Notes: generated by a model not told the origin, from the letters alone. Positions 1 through 8,700 are shown, numbered from the stretch's first letter. The stretch is 58,926 nucleotides of DNA from Lentisphaerota bacterium (GCA_018676675.1 JABHEG010000239.1:1-58926); one strand, 5' to 3'. Program-made: numbers and translations.

Positions 1-65
1 AGTTGCGGAAGAGGTTGTTCCATGCTTTTCCTGCAAAAAAAAAGGGGGGGGCGTGACAAGGAGCT
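1..65. other. Low-complexity edge after truncated gene
   Basis: The first 65 bases hold no gene. A run of nine A followed directly by eight G lies at 35-51, just beyond the stop codon of the minus-strand gene. Such a run is a frequent site of sequencing or assembly error. It may also mark where the original gene was broken. Confidence 0.5.
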
Positions 66-818
66 TCACTGCACGTATAGTTGGTCCATCGAAGGCGCGG
101 TGTAGAACCACGCCGATGGGGGTTTTGCAAGAGCCTCTAGGATCTGGACGCGGTTGAAGTCCAGTTCGAGACCGTCCATCAGATCGCCGTATCGCTCTAT
201 GATTTCCTCAATGACCGCCAGTCGATGGGCTCGCACTTCAGGATGGGCGAAATCGAGTAGCTTCGAGTAATCATAGCCTTTGACAGGGGAGACGCCGAGG
301 GTTCTGTCCTGGTTCTCCATCCAGAAGCGCCCGGTCAGCGGGTAGTTGAGGGGATCGCGCACAAAATGGGAGTCGTTCATCCGGAACGACGGAACGAAGC
401 GCAGGCCGATGGCTTTTGCCCGTTCGCCAGCAATGCGGACCGAATCGACCCCGGCGGCAGCAGACGCGGTCGCGTTACGAATTCGCTCCTTCCAGGGACC
501 CGACGCATAGGCCGGCGTCTCACGCCATCCCCACACGGAAGCTATCCGGGTTGGGTAATACAGGATATCGGATCCCGCCCCGACGGAGTAGGCCAGGGTC
601 TGCACCGGCGTGCCCCGCAACGAGTCTACCATTTCCTCAAGACGACGTCGCGACTCGGCGGGATCCGCTGCGGTGCAGGAGAGGTCCCCGTCGTCATTCA
701 GGATCAGGCCGAATTCGGCCCTTATCTCCTGACCTGCCGCGAGGGCGAGCCCTGGCGTCAAGGCGACTGTCAGGAGCATCCCGAGACAATGGCATGCGGA
801 ACTCAGTTGTCTGGTCAT
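66..818 (-). CDS. Secreted TIM-barrel-like (GHL10-like) protein, C-terminally truncated
   Basis: This 250-residue protein starts with a signal peptide (about residues 1-27, ending ALA-AGQ). The rest looks like the N-terminal half of a glycoside-hydrolase-like TIM barrel. Visible signs are the segment AIGLRFVPSFRMNDSHF and the strand DGLELDFNR near residue 215, of the kind seen in secreted 'family 10 glycosyl hydrolase-like' proteins of Planctomycetes and relatives. Those relatives usually run to 400-500 residues. Here the frame stops about 30 residues after the DFNR strand, in a tail that does not resemble a barrel. The stop lies 15 bases from an A9G8 run. I read it as a truncated or broken gene, though I cannot exclude an assembly fault. 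The exact substrate is unknown. Confidence 0.6.
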   Translation of the reverse strand: MTRQLSSACHCLGMLLTVALTPGLALAAGQEIRAEFGLILNDDGDLSCTAADPAESRRRLEEMVDSLRGTPVQTLAYSVGAGSDILYYPTRIASVWGWRETPAYASGPWKERIRNATASAAAGVDSVRIAGERAKAIGLRFVPSFRMNDSHFVRDPLNYPLTGRFWMENQDRTLGVSPVKGYDYSKLLDFAHPEVRAHRLAVIEEIIERYGDLMDGLELDFNRVQILEALAKPPSAWFYTAPSMDQLYVQ

Positions 819-825
819 TGGTAGC

Positions 826-941
826 CTCAGTTCCCGTGCACGACGTCGCCGGTGTCTCTATGGATCCACAGGTCCATCCGCGTCCGATGGAGGGGTGAGA
901 CTCCGTCGCGCCGCCTCGACGTTCCTCCCCACACAACTCAG
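826..941. repeat. Degenerate copy of the 121-bp inverted-repeat element
   Basis: The segment between two divergent genes resembles the element at 44764-44884. The right half (888-941) shares TGGAGGG, GAGACTCCGTCG, GCC, TCCCCACAC and an AACTCAG end with that copy. The left end (826-855) keeps CTCAGTT, CGTG and GTCTCT with substitutions. The perfect pairing seen in the other copy is lost, so this looks like an old decayed copy. Confidence 0.5.
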
Positions 942-1033
942 GGGGTACGGCGCAACATACTGCCGTTTTGCATGCCCGGCTGTCCGGCCGTATCTTGCAT
1001 CGCTTCTACCCGGGACTGGAAGAAAGAACCGAC

Positions 1034-2602
1034 ATGCATTGCACATCGTGTCCACAGATCATTCAGCTGGTCAGACTTGACAAGGGGAATGCCTTCCGGC
1101 CTAAGAAGGAAATCTGGAAGTGGTTCGAGGGGAAGCGGGACGAGTTGTTCCTGGCTGATGTCGGTGGAGAGGTCCAGCTTGGCGTGCAGCCCGTTTCGGG
1201 CTCTGAGTCCATCCCGTTGGTCAAGAGCAAGGTGGTGCTTCCGGATGCAGTCTGCCGGATTTTGGCTGTGTCCCCCGGAGACCAGCTGGCGTTGATCGAG
1301 CGGCCGGACGCGATTGCCGTCAAACGGTATGAGCAGGTTGTCCGGACAGGTCACGCGGCGTCGCTCATTGACGATGAGTCTCCCGTTGCCGTGGTCCGAA
1401 CGCTGACCCGGAATGCCGAGCCGGAGGAGTTGCTCGCCGACCTGGGAGAGGCAAGCAAGGGAGTGACACTGCATCACGATCCACTCGCGTATCTGTCGGG
1501 CAAGACGTCCTTCGAGGCGTGGGCAGCCCGACAGCAGTTGGGAGCTGCGGAGCCATCCGGTGACGACGTGCGGCGTTCGCTTGCGGAGGAACGACTCAAC
1601 GGACAGCTTCCCGACGGCAGTTGGGATGGGAATCTGGTGGTCACGACGCGCAGGTTGCGGGAACTGAGCGAACTTGGGATGGACAGGAGCGATGCGTGTG
1701 TTGCCCGGGGTGCCGAGTGGTTGCTGACCCGCCCCGAGTCGCCGCACAACCCCGGGATGTTTTTCCTGACCGACGCGTTGGTGGAGAAGCAGATGGCGGT
1801 TGTCGCGGATCGTCAGCAGGGGAGAGGGGGACGCTTCCGGGACCGCAAGAAACGGGAGATTGCGCGGGCTCGCCTGGGGGATGACCATGCCCCGGATCCA
1901 TGCGCCCCGCGGTTGATGTGGCCCAATGCCTATGCCATCGAGGCCCTGATTGCTCTTGGCCTAGAGGCCCATCCCAGAGCCCAACGGGCCCTGGATTCAC
2001 TCGAGCCTGCCGGTTGGTGCGAGTGCAGCTATCAGCATGGTGTCAACGGACTCGTCCAACAGCATCCGTTGACGGAGGAGCGACTCCTGACCTTGGAGGA
2101 GGAGTTCTTGGAGCGCTTCCGCAATGGGGGTGCGGAACGCGCTGAGGACTACAATTCAGTTGAGAGCCGGCGCGTGACGGCGCTGGTCACCGGATCCACC
2201 ACAACGTACAGCGTCGGCCTCCCACGCCATTTCCAGCCGTGCGAGATGATCACCGTCAAAGCACTGCACCGAACGCTACGTCCGCGGCTGCGCCGGCTGT
2301 GCGAGGCCTACCTGTGGCACTTCGTCGCTCGACAGCATGGGCCCGGCGGTCGGTTTGCCGGCAATTCACGACATATGGGAGCCTTCTTCTATCTGGACTT
2401 GTTCGCGCGCTACGACCACCCAGCCGCGAAGATCGCGATTCTGCGCTCACTTCCCTGGTTGGTTGAGGAACAGAACGCTGACGGCTCATGGGGGGAGGGG
2501 GACGGCAAGGACGCGGCTACGCGTGTCGTTCTGGCCGCCTTGCAATGCGTTTCTCTGATCTCGAGAGCTCAGTGTCCCGAACTCGCGGGGCCGTCAGATT
2601 GA
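1034..2602 (+). CDS. Alpha/alpha-toroid (squalene-cyclase-like) protein with AbrB-like N-terminal segment
   Basis: The ATG at 1034 is preceded by a GGAAG sequence and gives a 522-residue protein with no signal peptide. Residues about 55-100 (KSKVVLPDAVCRILAVSPGDQLAL) look like an AbrB/SpoVT swapped-hairpin fold, a family known for DNA binding. From about residue 180 the protein is an alpha/alpha toroid with two QW-like motifs, LPDGSWDG near residue 190 and NADGSWGEGDGKDA near 482. These are typical of prenyltransferase/squalene-oxidase repeat proteins. There is no clear DXDD catalytic motif, so terpene cyclisation is doubtful, and many bacterial members of this fold have no known activity. 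The last codons match a sequence found again after the next gene. Function is unknown; the fold call is fairly secure. Confidence 0.7.
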   Translation: MHCTSCPQIIQLVRLDKGNAFRPKKEIWKWFEGKRDELFLADVGGEVQLGVQPVSGSESIPLVKSKVVLPDAVCRILAVSPGDQLALIERPDAIAVKRYEQVVRTGHAASLIDDESPVAVVRTLTRNAEPEELLADLGEASKGVTLHHDPLAYLSGKTSFEAWAARQQLGAAEPSGDDVRRSLAEERLNGQLPDGSWDGNLVVTTRRLRELSELGMDRSDACVARGAEWLLTRPESPHNPGMFFLTDALVEKQMAVVADRQQGRGGRFRDRKKREIARARLGDDHAPDPCAPRLMWPNAYAIEALIALGLEAHPRAQRALDSLEPAGWCECSYQHGVNGLVQQHPLTEERLLTLEEEFLERFRNGGAERAEDYNSVESRRVTALVTGSTTTYSVGLPRHFQPCEMITVKALHRTLRPRLRRLCEAYLWHFVARQHGPGGRFAGNSRHMGAFFYLDLFARYDHPAAKIAILRSLPWLVEEQNADGSWGEGDGKDAATRVVLAALQCVSLISRAQCPELAGPSD

Positions 2603-2625
2603 GCGCCCGCTCGGACGGAACGGCA

Positions 2626-2686
2626 GTACGCCGCGCGGCCCCCGAGCGGCAATCAGGGAATGGCGATCGGGGGCCGCCCGCCGTAC
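2626..2686. repeat. 61-bp palindromic repeat (single copy)
   Basis: The arms 2626-2645 and 2667-2686 are complementary at 18 of 20 positions, beginning with GTACG and ending with CGTAC. The inner 11 bp (GCGGCCCCCGA and its complement) pair perfectly. The same 61-bp length and ends recur three times at 4049-4283. It is REP-like and lies between the toroid gene and the enolase gene. Confidence 0.75.
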
Positions 2687-2763
2687 AAGCCAGAGAGAGA
2701 CCTGCACGGGCGTCTCACCTTGTGGTCCCACTGAGTTATGGACCTCGTGATGACGCATTTTCC

Positions 2764-2784
2764 CCTACGTCATGTTGACGTAGG
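2764..2784. promoter_or_regulatory. Perfect 9-bp inverted repeat upstream of the enolase gene
   Basis: CCTACGTCA and TGACGTAGG pair perfectly around TGT. The centre is about 30 bases upstream of the enolase ATG and just 5' of its Shine-Dalgarno sequence (TTGGAGGA). The short loop would allow an RNA hairpin. The symmetry also suits a dimeric repressor operator. No regulator gene is adjacent. Confidence 0.45.
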
Positions 2785-2802
2785 CCTTGGAGGACAGTTG
2801 AC

Positions 2803-3996
2803 ATGGTTGGGATGCCCGGACCTGTAGTCGAGACGGTGAATGTCATTCACGTGCGTGAAGTGAGTGGATCCCCTCATGCTATCGCGTATCTGGAAGTGAG
2901 GACCGACACGGGGCTCAGCGGCTACGGAGGGCCCCTCTATCCTGAGCAGGAGCAGGAAGCCGAACGTCTTGTGGGCCGCCTGCGGACGACTTTGGCCGGT
3001 TGCGACCTGGGCGATTGCAGTTTCGGTTTCTCTCGACTGTGGAACACACTTTTCCCGACGCACCCGCTGACCTCGTTTGCCGCCGGCGCGGATCCCTTGA
3101 CAGGTGATCCCATTTGGGACACCCGGCGCAATGCTCGGCACACGGCGACGGGCAATGTTGTGACAGCGCTCAGCGCGGTCGATAATGCCCTGTGGGACCT
3201 TCGGGGGAAGACAACAGGTCAGCCGGTTTCGCAGCTGCTTGGGGGGAGTCGTGCCATCCTCCCCGCGTACCTCAGCATCATGCCGGGGAACGACATTCCC
3301 ACCGCGATCCGTAAGGCTGAAGAGCTGTTTGCCCACGGGAACACTGCCCAGAAGTGGTTTCTGGAGTGGGGGCCGCCGGATGGCGCCGGGGGGCTGGGCA
3401 AGACCCGGCAGTTGGCCGAAGGGTTGCGTTCCACGCTTGGTCCCGATGCCACGCTGATGTTCGACTTCGCGGTGAAATGCCGTGGACGCTGCGATTGGGA
3501 TGTCGACTATGCCACGCAGGTCGCAGCGATTCTGGAAGGGGTCCACCCCAAGTGGCTCGAGGAGCCGTTCTCCCCCGAGGAGATCGACTGCTACCGTCGC
3601 TTGCGGGATGCAACCGACGTTCCCCTGGCAACGGGGGAACACACTTACTCGCGGTGGCATATCAAGCCGTTCCTCGAGGAAGGTCTGATTCGCTACGTTC
3701 AGTGCGATCCGGAGTGGTGCGGCGGGGTGTCCGAACTGCTGGCGATCTGTGATCTCGCCAGGACGTACGATGGCGTTCAGGTTGTGCCTCATGGTCACCA
3801 TGTTCTGGCCGCGGCCCACGTGGTCGCATCACAGCCGTCATCGCTCTGCCCGATGGTGGAACATGGTCCCGGATGGTTGGGCGAACGTCAGCGCGCCCAG
3901 CTCCATTCTTTCTCGGTTGTCGGTGGCCGCATCGACGTTCCGGCGTGCTCCGGTTTGGGGCCGGATATCGACTGGGATCGCTTTGAACGGGTGTGA
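2803..3996 (+). CDS. Mandelate racemase/enolase-superfamily dehydratase, L-rhamnonate dehydratase-like
   Basis: This 397-residue cytoplasmic enzyme has a TTGGAGGA ribosome site about 9 bases before the ATG. The capping domain covers roughly residues 1-125 and the barrel the rest. Metal ligands are visible as D221 (LMFDF), E254 (LEEPF) and E279 (TGEH), with catalytic-type H280 and H330 (VPHGHH). This spacing closely follows L-rhamnonate dehydratases (D226, E252, E278/280, H281, H329 in the studied enzyme). QCDPEWCGG also fits that group. The likely reaction is dehydration of a sugar acid such as L-rhamnonate or a related C6 acid. No aldolase or dehydrogenase sits beside it. It is flanked by 61-bp palindromes on both sides. 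The family is certain; the substrate is inferred. Confidence 0.85.
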   Translation: MVGMPGPVVETVNVIHVREVSGSPHAIAYLEVRTDTGLSGYGGPLYPEQEQEAERLVGRLRTTLAGCDLGDCSFGFSRLWNTLFPTHPLTSFAAGADPLTGDPIWDTRRNARHTATGNVVTALSAVDNALWDLRGKTTGQPVSQLLGGSRAILPAYLSIMPGNDIPTAIRKAEELFAHGNTAQKWFLEWGPPDGAGGLGKTRQLAEGLRSTLGPDATLMFDFAVKCRGRCDWDVDYATQVAAILEGVHPKWLEEPFSPEEIDCYRRLRDATDVPLATGEHTYSRWHIKPFLEEGLIRYVQCDPEWCGGVSELLAICDLARTYDGVQVVPHGHHVLAAAHVVASQPSSLCPMVEHGPGWLGERQRAQLHSFSVVGGRIDVPACSGLGPDIDWDRFERV

Positions 3997-4348
3997 GCTC
4001 TCTCTGTGGTGCGTCGCTCTGATCTCCAGAGCTCAACATCTTGTGCTGGTACGCCGCACGGCCCTCCGGGCGGTCTCTTCTGCTGGCGGTTGGGGGTCAC
4101 CCGCCGCACTAGAATGCAGACAGCATCTTGTGCTGGTACGCCGCACGGCCCTCCGGGCGGTCTCTTCTGCTGGCGGTTGGGGGCCACCCGCCGTACAAGA
4201 ATGCAGACAGCATCTTGTGCTGGTACGCCGGACGGCCCTCCGGACGGTCTCTTCTGCTGGCGGTTGGGGGCCACCCGCCGTACTGTGGGACCGCAAGAAC
4301 GGGCGTTCAACTCTACAGAGACGCGAGGTCACAACACTGAGCTCTGAG
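3997..4348. other. Gene-free stretch dominated by tandem repeats
   Basis: Between the enolase stop and the convergent acetyltransferase lies a 26-bp near-copy (4010-4035) of the end of the toroid gene, followed by three tandem 87-bp units. Frames stay open through the array only because 87 is divisible by three. I see no gene. Confidence 0.6.
4037..4283. repeat. Three tandem 87-bp units each holding the 61-bp palindrome
   Basis: CATCTTGTGCTGGTACGCCG recurs at 4037, 4124 and 4211, a period of exactly 87 bases. Each unit holds one 61-bp palindrome (4049-4109, 4136-4196, 4223-4283) and a 26-bp spacer (AGAATGCAGACAGCATC and so on). The copies differ at only a few positions. The palindrome ends match the single copy at 2626-2686. 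Confidence 0.9.
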
Positions 4349-4915
4349 CTACAGGTCTTTCAACAGCCATAGCAGGTCGCTCTTCCCAGTGGCAGCGAGG
4401 TCGGAGCGGACCCAATCGGGGAGGCAACCGACTTCGCGGTAGCCCATGGCGGCATACAGGCGGCATGCGTTTTCGTTTGCCCGCCAGACCGTGAGGTCAA
4501 TCCGGGACTTTCCCAGGCGTCTTGCTTCGGGCTCGAGGGCGGCCATCAACCGTTTCCCGATGCCCATGTGCCGGTAGTCCTTCAGGACGAGCAACCCGAG
4601 GGTGATCGACCCATCGCCGTTGGACGGAGATAGGGTGCCCTCGGCCACGATCTGCGAGTCGCTGCTCACAACGACGAGAAGGCCAGTGCCAGTTGCGTCC
4701 TGTACCAGACGATCACTCAGCATCTTCCCCGCCATTGCCGTGTCTGCGTTGTATGTGCTCGCCATGACCCGCTCCCGGTACAGCTCGCGGTGCATGGCGG
4801 CATAAGACTCCAAGTCGTCCCAACACGCTGTGCGCATCACGACACGCCGGTCGTCTCGATGCCATTCCTCGAGCAGGCGGGGGTGAGTGGAGTGGTCTGA
4901 TGCATGTGCAGTCAT
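4349..4915 (-). CDS. GNAT-family N-acetyltransferase
   Basis: The protein has 188 residues from the ATG at 4915, which sits 8 bases after GGGAG. An upstream ATG at 4921 lies too close to that site. The acetyl-CoA loop appears as DYRHMGIGKRLM, the RxxGxGK/R signature of motif A. NENACRLYAAMGYREVG is the usual GNAT C-terminal motif. The acceptor is unknown. It faces the enolase gene tail to tail across the 87-bp repeats and is divergent from the large operon starting at 5722. Confidence 0.85.
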   Translation of the reverse strand: MTAHASDHSTHPRLLEEWHRDDRRVVMRTACWDDLESYAAMHRELYRERVMASTYNADTAMAGKMLSDRLVQDATGTGLLVVVSSDSQIVAEGTLSPSNGDGSITLGLLVLKDYRHMGIGKRLMAALEPEARRLGKSRIDLTVWRANENACRLYAAMGYREVGCLPDWVRSDLAATGKSDLLWLLKDL

Positions 4916-4973
4916 CCGCATGTCTCCCGGGGTGAACGAGTTCGGGGGACACTATACCCACGGGAAGGATGCT

Positions 4974-5151
4974 GACGAGCCTGGCCTTTGTTGAGGGTCC
5001 GGCAGCCATATCAGAGGGTGTAGCTTCCACCAAGACGCATGGAGGAGCCGGTTCTCCGTAACCGGCCTGGCCGCTTATGGAGAAGCGGCGCCTCCAATGG
5101 TGTGTCAGCGACCAGTGGCTTTGTGTGCAAAACGGTGAAGTTACAGGCGAG
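4974..5151 (+). repeat. Structured repeat unit A (two-hairpin core)
   Basis: The unit opens with GACGAGCCTGGCC, continues with CATATCAGAGGGTGTAGCT (5007-5025) and closes with GGTGAAGTTACAGGCGAG (5134-5151). Its core (5041-5095) is an outer GGAGG/CCTCC stem enclosing two hairpins, 5047-5066 (GCCGGTT/AACCGGC) and 5070-5089 (GCCGCTT/AAGCGGC). The hairpin loops carry CTCC and GGAG, which could pair with each other. Positions 5038-5151 are roughly 90% identical by eye to 5435-5546. Confidence 0.8.
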
Positions 5152-5327
5152 CCTGGCCTTCGCCAGTTGTTCTATCGCTCATATCCGAGGTCGTGACCTG
5201 GCCGTCAAGGTCAAGACTGGTCGCGGCACGGCGGCCCCTCCCACATTGGGGGACGCCCTCTTCAATGTGGGAGGCGGCGCCACCCGAGGACCTTCCCGTG
5301 CTCAACTGCGGTGAAGTTACAGACGAG
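5146..5327 (+). repeat. Structured repeat unit B (long-palindrome core)
   Basis: The unit shares its left border with the end of unit A (GGCGAGCCTGGCC) and has a CATATCCGAGG variant of the internal motif at 5180-5190. It ends in GGTGAAGTTACAGACGAG at 5310-5327. The core is different: a perfect 12-bp inverted repeat, CCTCCCACATTG at 5237-5248 and CAATGTGGGAGG at 5263-5274. Confidence 0.75.
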
Positions 5328-5546
5328 CCGGCCCCCGTCCGCTGCGGGGCCGCGGCGCCCCGGGTCCTATCGGGTTGAAACAAGGGCTTGCTTCAGCTGT
5401 TCGCCGGAAAGAGCTTGTCCTCCCGGCCCAACCCCATGGAGCGCCGGTTTTTCCAAACCGGCCTGGCCGCTTACGGAGAAGCGGCACCTCCAATGGTGTG
5501 TCAGCGACCAGTAGCTTTGTGCCAAAACGATGAAGTTACAGACGAG
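5322..5546 (+). repeat. Structured repeat unit C (two-hairpin core)
   Basis: This unit begins at the border shared with unit B (GACGAGCCGGCC) and ends with GATGAAGTTACAGACGAG at 5529-5546. The core repeats the two-hairpin design of unit A: hairpin 5443-5462, hairpin 5466-5485, and outer GGAG (5438-5441) with CTCC (5488-5491). The conserved right part with unit A is about 112 bp. Confidence 0.8.
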
Positions 5547-5721
5547 GCGACAACCGCGCATCAAGAGACGACCGCCGTTGAGGCTTGCCCTGCTGGAGAG
5601 CAGGGACATCGCCCGCCAGGCACGCCTCCCCTTTTACCTACGACCGTGCCTTGAGAGAAGGCGGGCGTTCATCTATGGTTCTCAGCGTCCCCACGGCAGA
5701 GACACGAAGGAGCGGCTTGCC

Positions 5722-8700
5722 ATGCCTGAACATCGTCAGTTTTCGCACTTACTCCATTTGTGCAGCGTTTGGGGCTGCCTTCTTGCAGCGGGGACTGCAG
5801 CCGCTGCACCTGATGACTATGACCGGCTGGAAGTCACGGGGAAGCAGCTGCTCGTGAACGGCAGCTTCGAGGCCGTAGTGCGCGGGCATGATACGCCGGA
5901 GGACTGGGGGGTGTACAAGACGGTCAAGGATACGTTTCAGCTTGTGACCGATGCGCGCGATTCTCACCATGGTATCCGTTACGTCCGGTTCGCTCCGCCG
6001 GATCGGCGGGTCCTGTACGGGGCACTCCGGGCGCTGCCGTCAGGGCGTCATCGTGTGACAGCGTGGGTCCGCGGCGATGGCCGAATTGTGTTCGCCGTTG
6101 GTGCCATGCGCGACGATTACAGGAATCTGCCGCCAGGTGAGAAGGCCTTTGTTGTGCGGCTGAGCAGTCCCCCGGCCAAGGTGGCCAATCGGGACTGGCA
6201 CCGGATTGGCTGGGAGTTTGAGCTTCCTGACGAGTTCCGGGACAAGGGAGGGAAGCTGCTTAAGGTCAGCCCACGTTTCAGCATCCAGGTCGAAGGCGAT
6301 GTGATGTTTGATGCGTGCTCGGTTGCGCCGGCGTTGCCGGCCAAAGCGGTCGCGGCGAAGCCTAAGGCTGCGACCCCCGCCTCGAACGAAGCCCCAACCC
6401 CTCCGCGCATCGTCATACCCAAGTTGGCCGAAGCGCCGACCGTTGATGGGACGCTCAGGGTCGACGAGTGGTCTGCTGCTGTTGCCCTCACCGGTTTCAC
6501 CATTCTCAACGACCGCGTCCTGTCTGAACGCCAAGCCGTCGTCTACCTGGGCTACACCGACTCGCACGTCTACGCCGCATTCTCCTGCCCGTTGACGGGA
6601 CAGGTGAAGAAGCAGGCGATGGCCCGGGATGCCATGGGTGGGAATGAAACACACGGGGCCGAGCTTTGGCTTGTGCCCCCCGGCCAGGACTACTACCAGT
6701 TCCTCACCTGTCCCGGTCCGGGGAAGATGGACGCACGGCTTCCTGATGGAAAAGCGTGGAACGGGGAGTGGGAGATTCAGGACCAGGTTGTCGACATCCC
6801 CGAAGAGATCGGTGGCATTCTCTCGTTTCGCAAGAAGCTCTGGACAGCTGAACTGGCGGTCCCATTCGAGACATTGGGCGTGACCGACCCTGAAGCGGGT
6901 GTTTGGAGGTTCAACGTGACCCGTAACTGGGCGGCTGAGGCTGGGCAGAAACGCGTCAGCACGGACTGGACCACATGGACGCAGTTGGTCGGCCGGTTCG
7001 CCCAACCGGACGCGTTCGCTCACGCCACATTTGCCCCGGCCCCGGCCGTTCAATTCGCTCGCCTCGGCGATCTCGCGAACGGTGAACTCCGCATTGCCGG
7101 GACGTGCCGCCCCCTCGCCGGCTCTGTCCGCCTGACGGCCAAAGCCGTTCTGCCGACCACCGGGAAGACTCTCGCCCTGGCCAGTACCGAGATCACGGCC
7201 GGGGCACCCCAGGAATTCGAGCTGAACAGCATTTTGCAGACCAATGAGACGCGGGTCCTCGACTACTGCTTGTTCGCTGAAGACGTCAGCACCGGCGCTC
7301 CCCTCTACGATCAGCGGATTCCGTTCATGGCGTCTGCTGCGTTGCGCTTACGGGCCGTTCCGGTGTTCTACCGTGAAGAGCTCGTCGTCGAAGTCGACAC
7401 ATCCCGGATCGCCGGTTTGCCGGACGCCTACACCTTAACGAGTCGGCTGCTGCGTGGAGACGAGTCGATGTCGCCGCCGCAGGTGCTGGAGGTGACAGGT
7501 GCGTCCCCCCCCGCTGACATTCGGCACTCCCTCGCCGGCCTGGCCCCGGGGGAGTATGGAATCAGGGTGCTGGCCACAGTTCCCGGTGTGAATGAGCCGC
7601 TGACCGGTGCGGTCGCCCGTTTCGTGGTTCCAGCCCCCCAGCCTTGGTACAACAGTGAGCTGGGAGTGACGAACCGAGTCTCCCCCCCGTGGCGGCCCGT
7701 CGGCGTCGATGGGAACAAGGTTCGCGTTACCGAACGTGAGTACCGGATCGGGAATGTCGGGCTACCGGGCCAAGTGTCGGCATTGGGTGAGGAGCTCTTT
7801 GCTTCGCCTCCGAGCCTGCGGGCCGTCGTCGCCGGCAAGGAGCTCCTGTGGCGCAATGCGGCAACCACGGTGACGAAGCGGACTGACCGCGCAGTGACGT
7901 GGGAGCTGGCCGCGAAAGCTGACGGACTGAAGCTCACTGGAACACTTAAGATCGAGTTTGACGGCTTTGCGTTGTGGCAGGTACAGATCAATGCCCCTGC
8001 CGGAACGCGGGTGGACAGTCTGTCGCTGGACTTCCCGTTCCACAAGGCGCGTTCGCTCTATGCCCGGGCAACCAATCCGCGCCGTTCCGATCGGGGACGA
8101 CTCGTGGCCACACTGAACGGAAGTGGTCCTGCCGAGCCTCTCCCCATCGCTGGGGTTCGCTATTCGAGTAACGGCTGGCTGTGGCCGGATGAATGGTGCT
8201 CCGACCATTGGGTCGGCGACGATGCGCGCGGTTTTGCGGTCCTGACCGAGACGGATGAGCCGCTTATCGGCAAGCGCCGGAGCGAGGTGTTGTGTGCGGG
8301 GGATGTGAACACGTTGCGCATTTACCTGGTGGACGGGCCGGCCGAGTTCGGAGGCACCCATAGCTACACCTATATGTGGCAGGCCACACCGGTGAAGCCC
8401 AAGCCGGAAGATCCCCGTCTATGGCATGCGGCTTACGCACGGAATGGCCTGCTCAAGTGGTTGGAGGAGCACAAACCCGAGGTCTGCCCCGTGGACACCG
8501 TTCTCGATATGTGGTGTCTGGAGGATGAGGGCTGGCCCGAGCTGCGCTGGCCCCGGAAATTCTTCATGAAACGCAACAGGGCGCTCAACGATGCCGGTGT
8601 ACGCTTAGTTCCCTATTCAGGTACCAACATCAGTACGGTTGAGCGCCCCGGACCGCAGGCACACCTGGCGGCGTGGGAGACGACCCCGTCGGTTGCCGCC

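Larger units (their letters stand above)
4916..5721. other. 806-bp intergenic region with structured unit array
   Basis: This divergent region separates the acetyltransferase from the 1305-residue secreted protein gene. Most of it (4974-5546) is the head-to-tail array of structured units described separately. The remaining 175 bases before the gene show no recognisable element other than its Shine-Dalgarno sequence AAGGAG near 5707. Confidence 0.7.

Noticed and set aside
4037..4283. CRISPR array
   Set aside because: Three copies with 87-bp units and near-identical 26-bp spacers are a tandem duplication of a palindrome, not repeats with unique spacers, and no cas genes are present.
3749..4372. 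Repetitive protein encoded through the 87-bp repeats
   Set aside because: The frame stays open because 87 is divisible by three, and several frames on both strands do so at once. It overlaps the enolase gene and has no start signal.
4974..5546. Integron attC sites or cassette array
   Set aside because: The complementary TGTAACT/AGTTACA ends recall attC, but the GTTRRRY/RYYYAAC consensus is not met, no open frames lie between the units and no integrase is nearby.
5530..5721. N-terminal extension of the giant protein from ATG 5530
   Set aside because: The extension comes from repeat DNA, is rich in Arg/Pro and would mask a good signal peptide; ATG 5722 has AAGGAG at proper spacing.
6040..7053. 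Long open frame antisense to the CBM9/DUF6067-like gene
   Set aside because: High GC third positions leave antisense frames open; it has no ribosome site, signal or recognisable motif and lies wholly inside a better gene. The same holds for antisense frames at 2770-3819, 17194-18357, 31744-32769, 43592-44776, 50621-51565 and 51727-52728.
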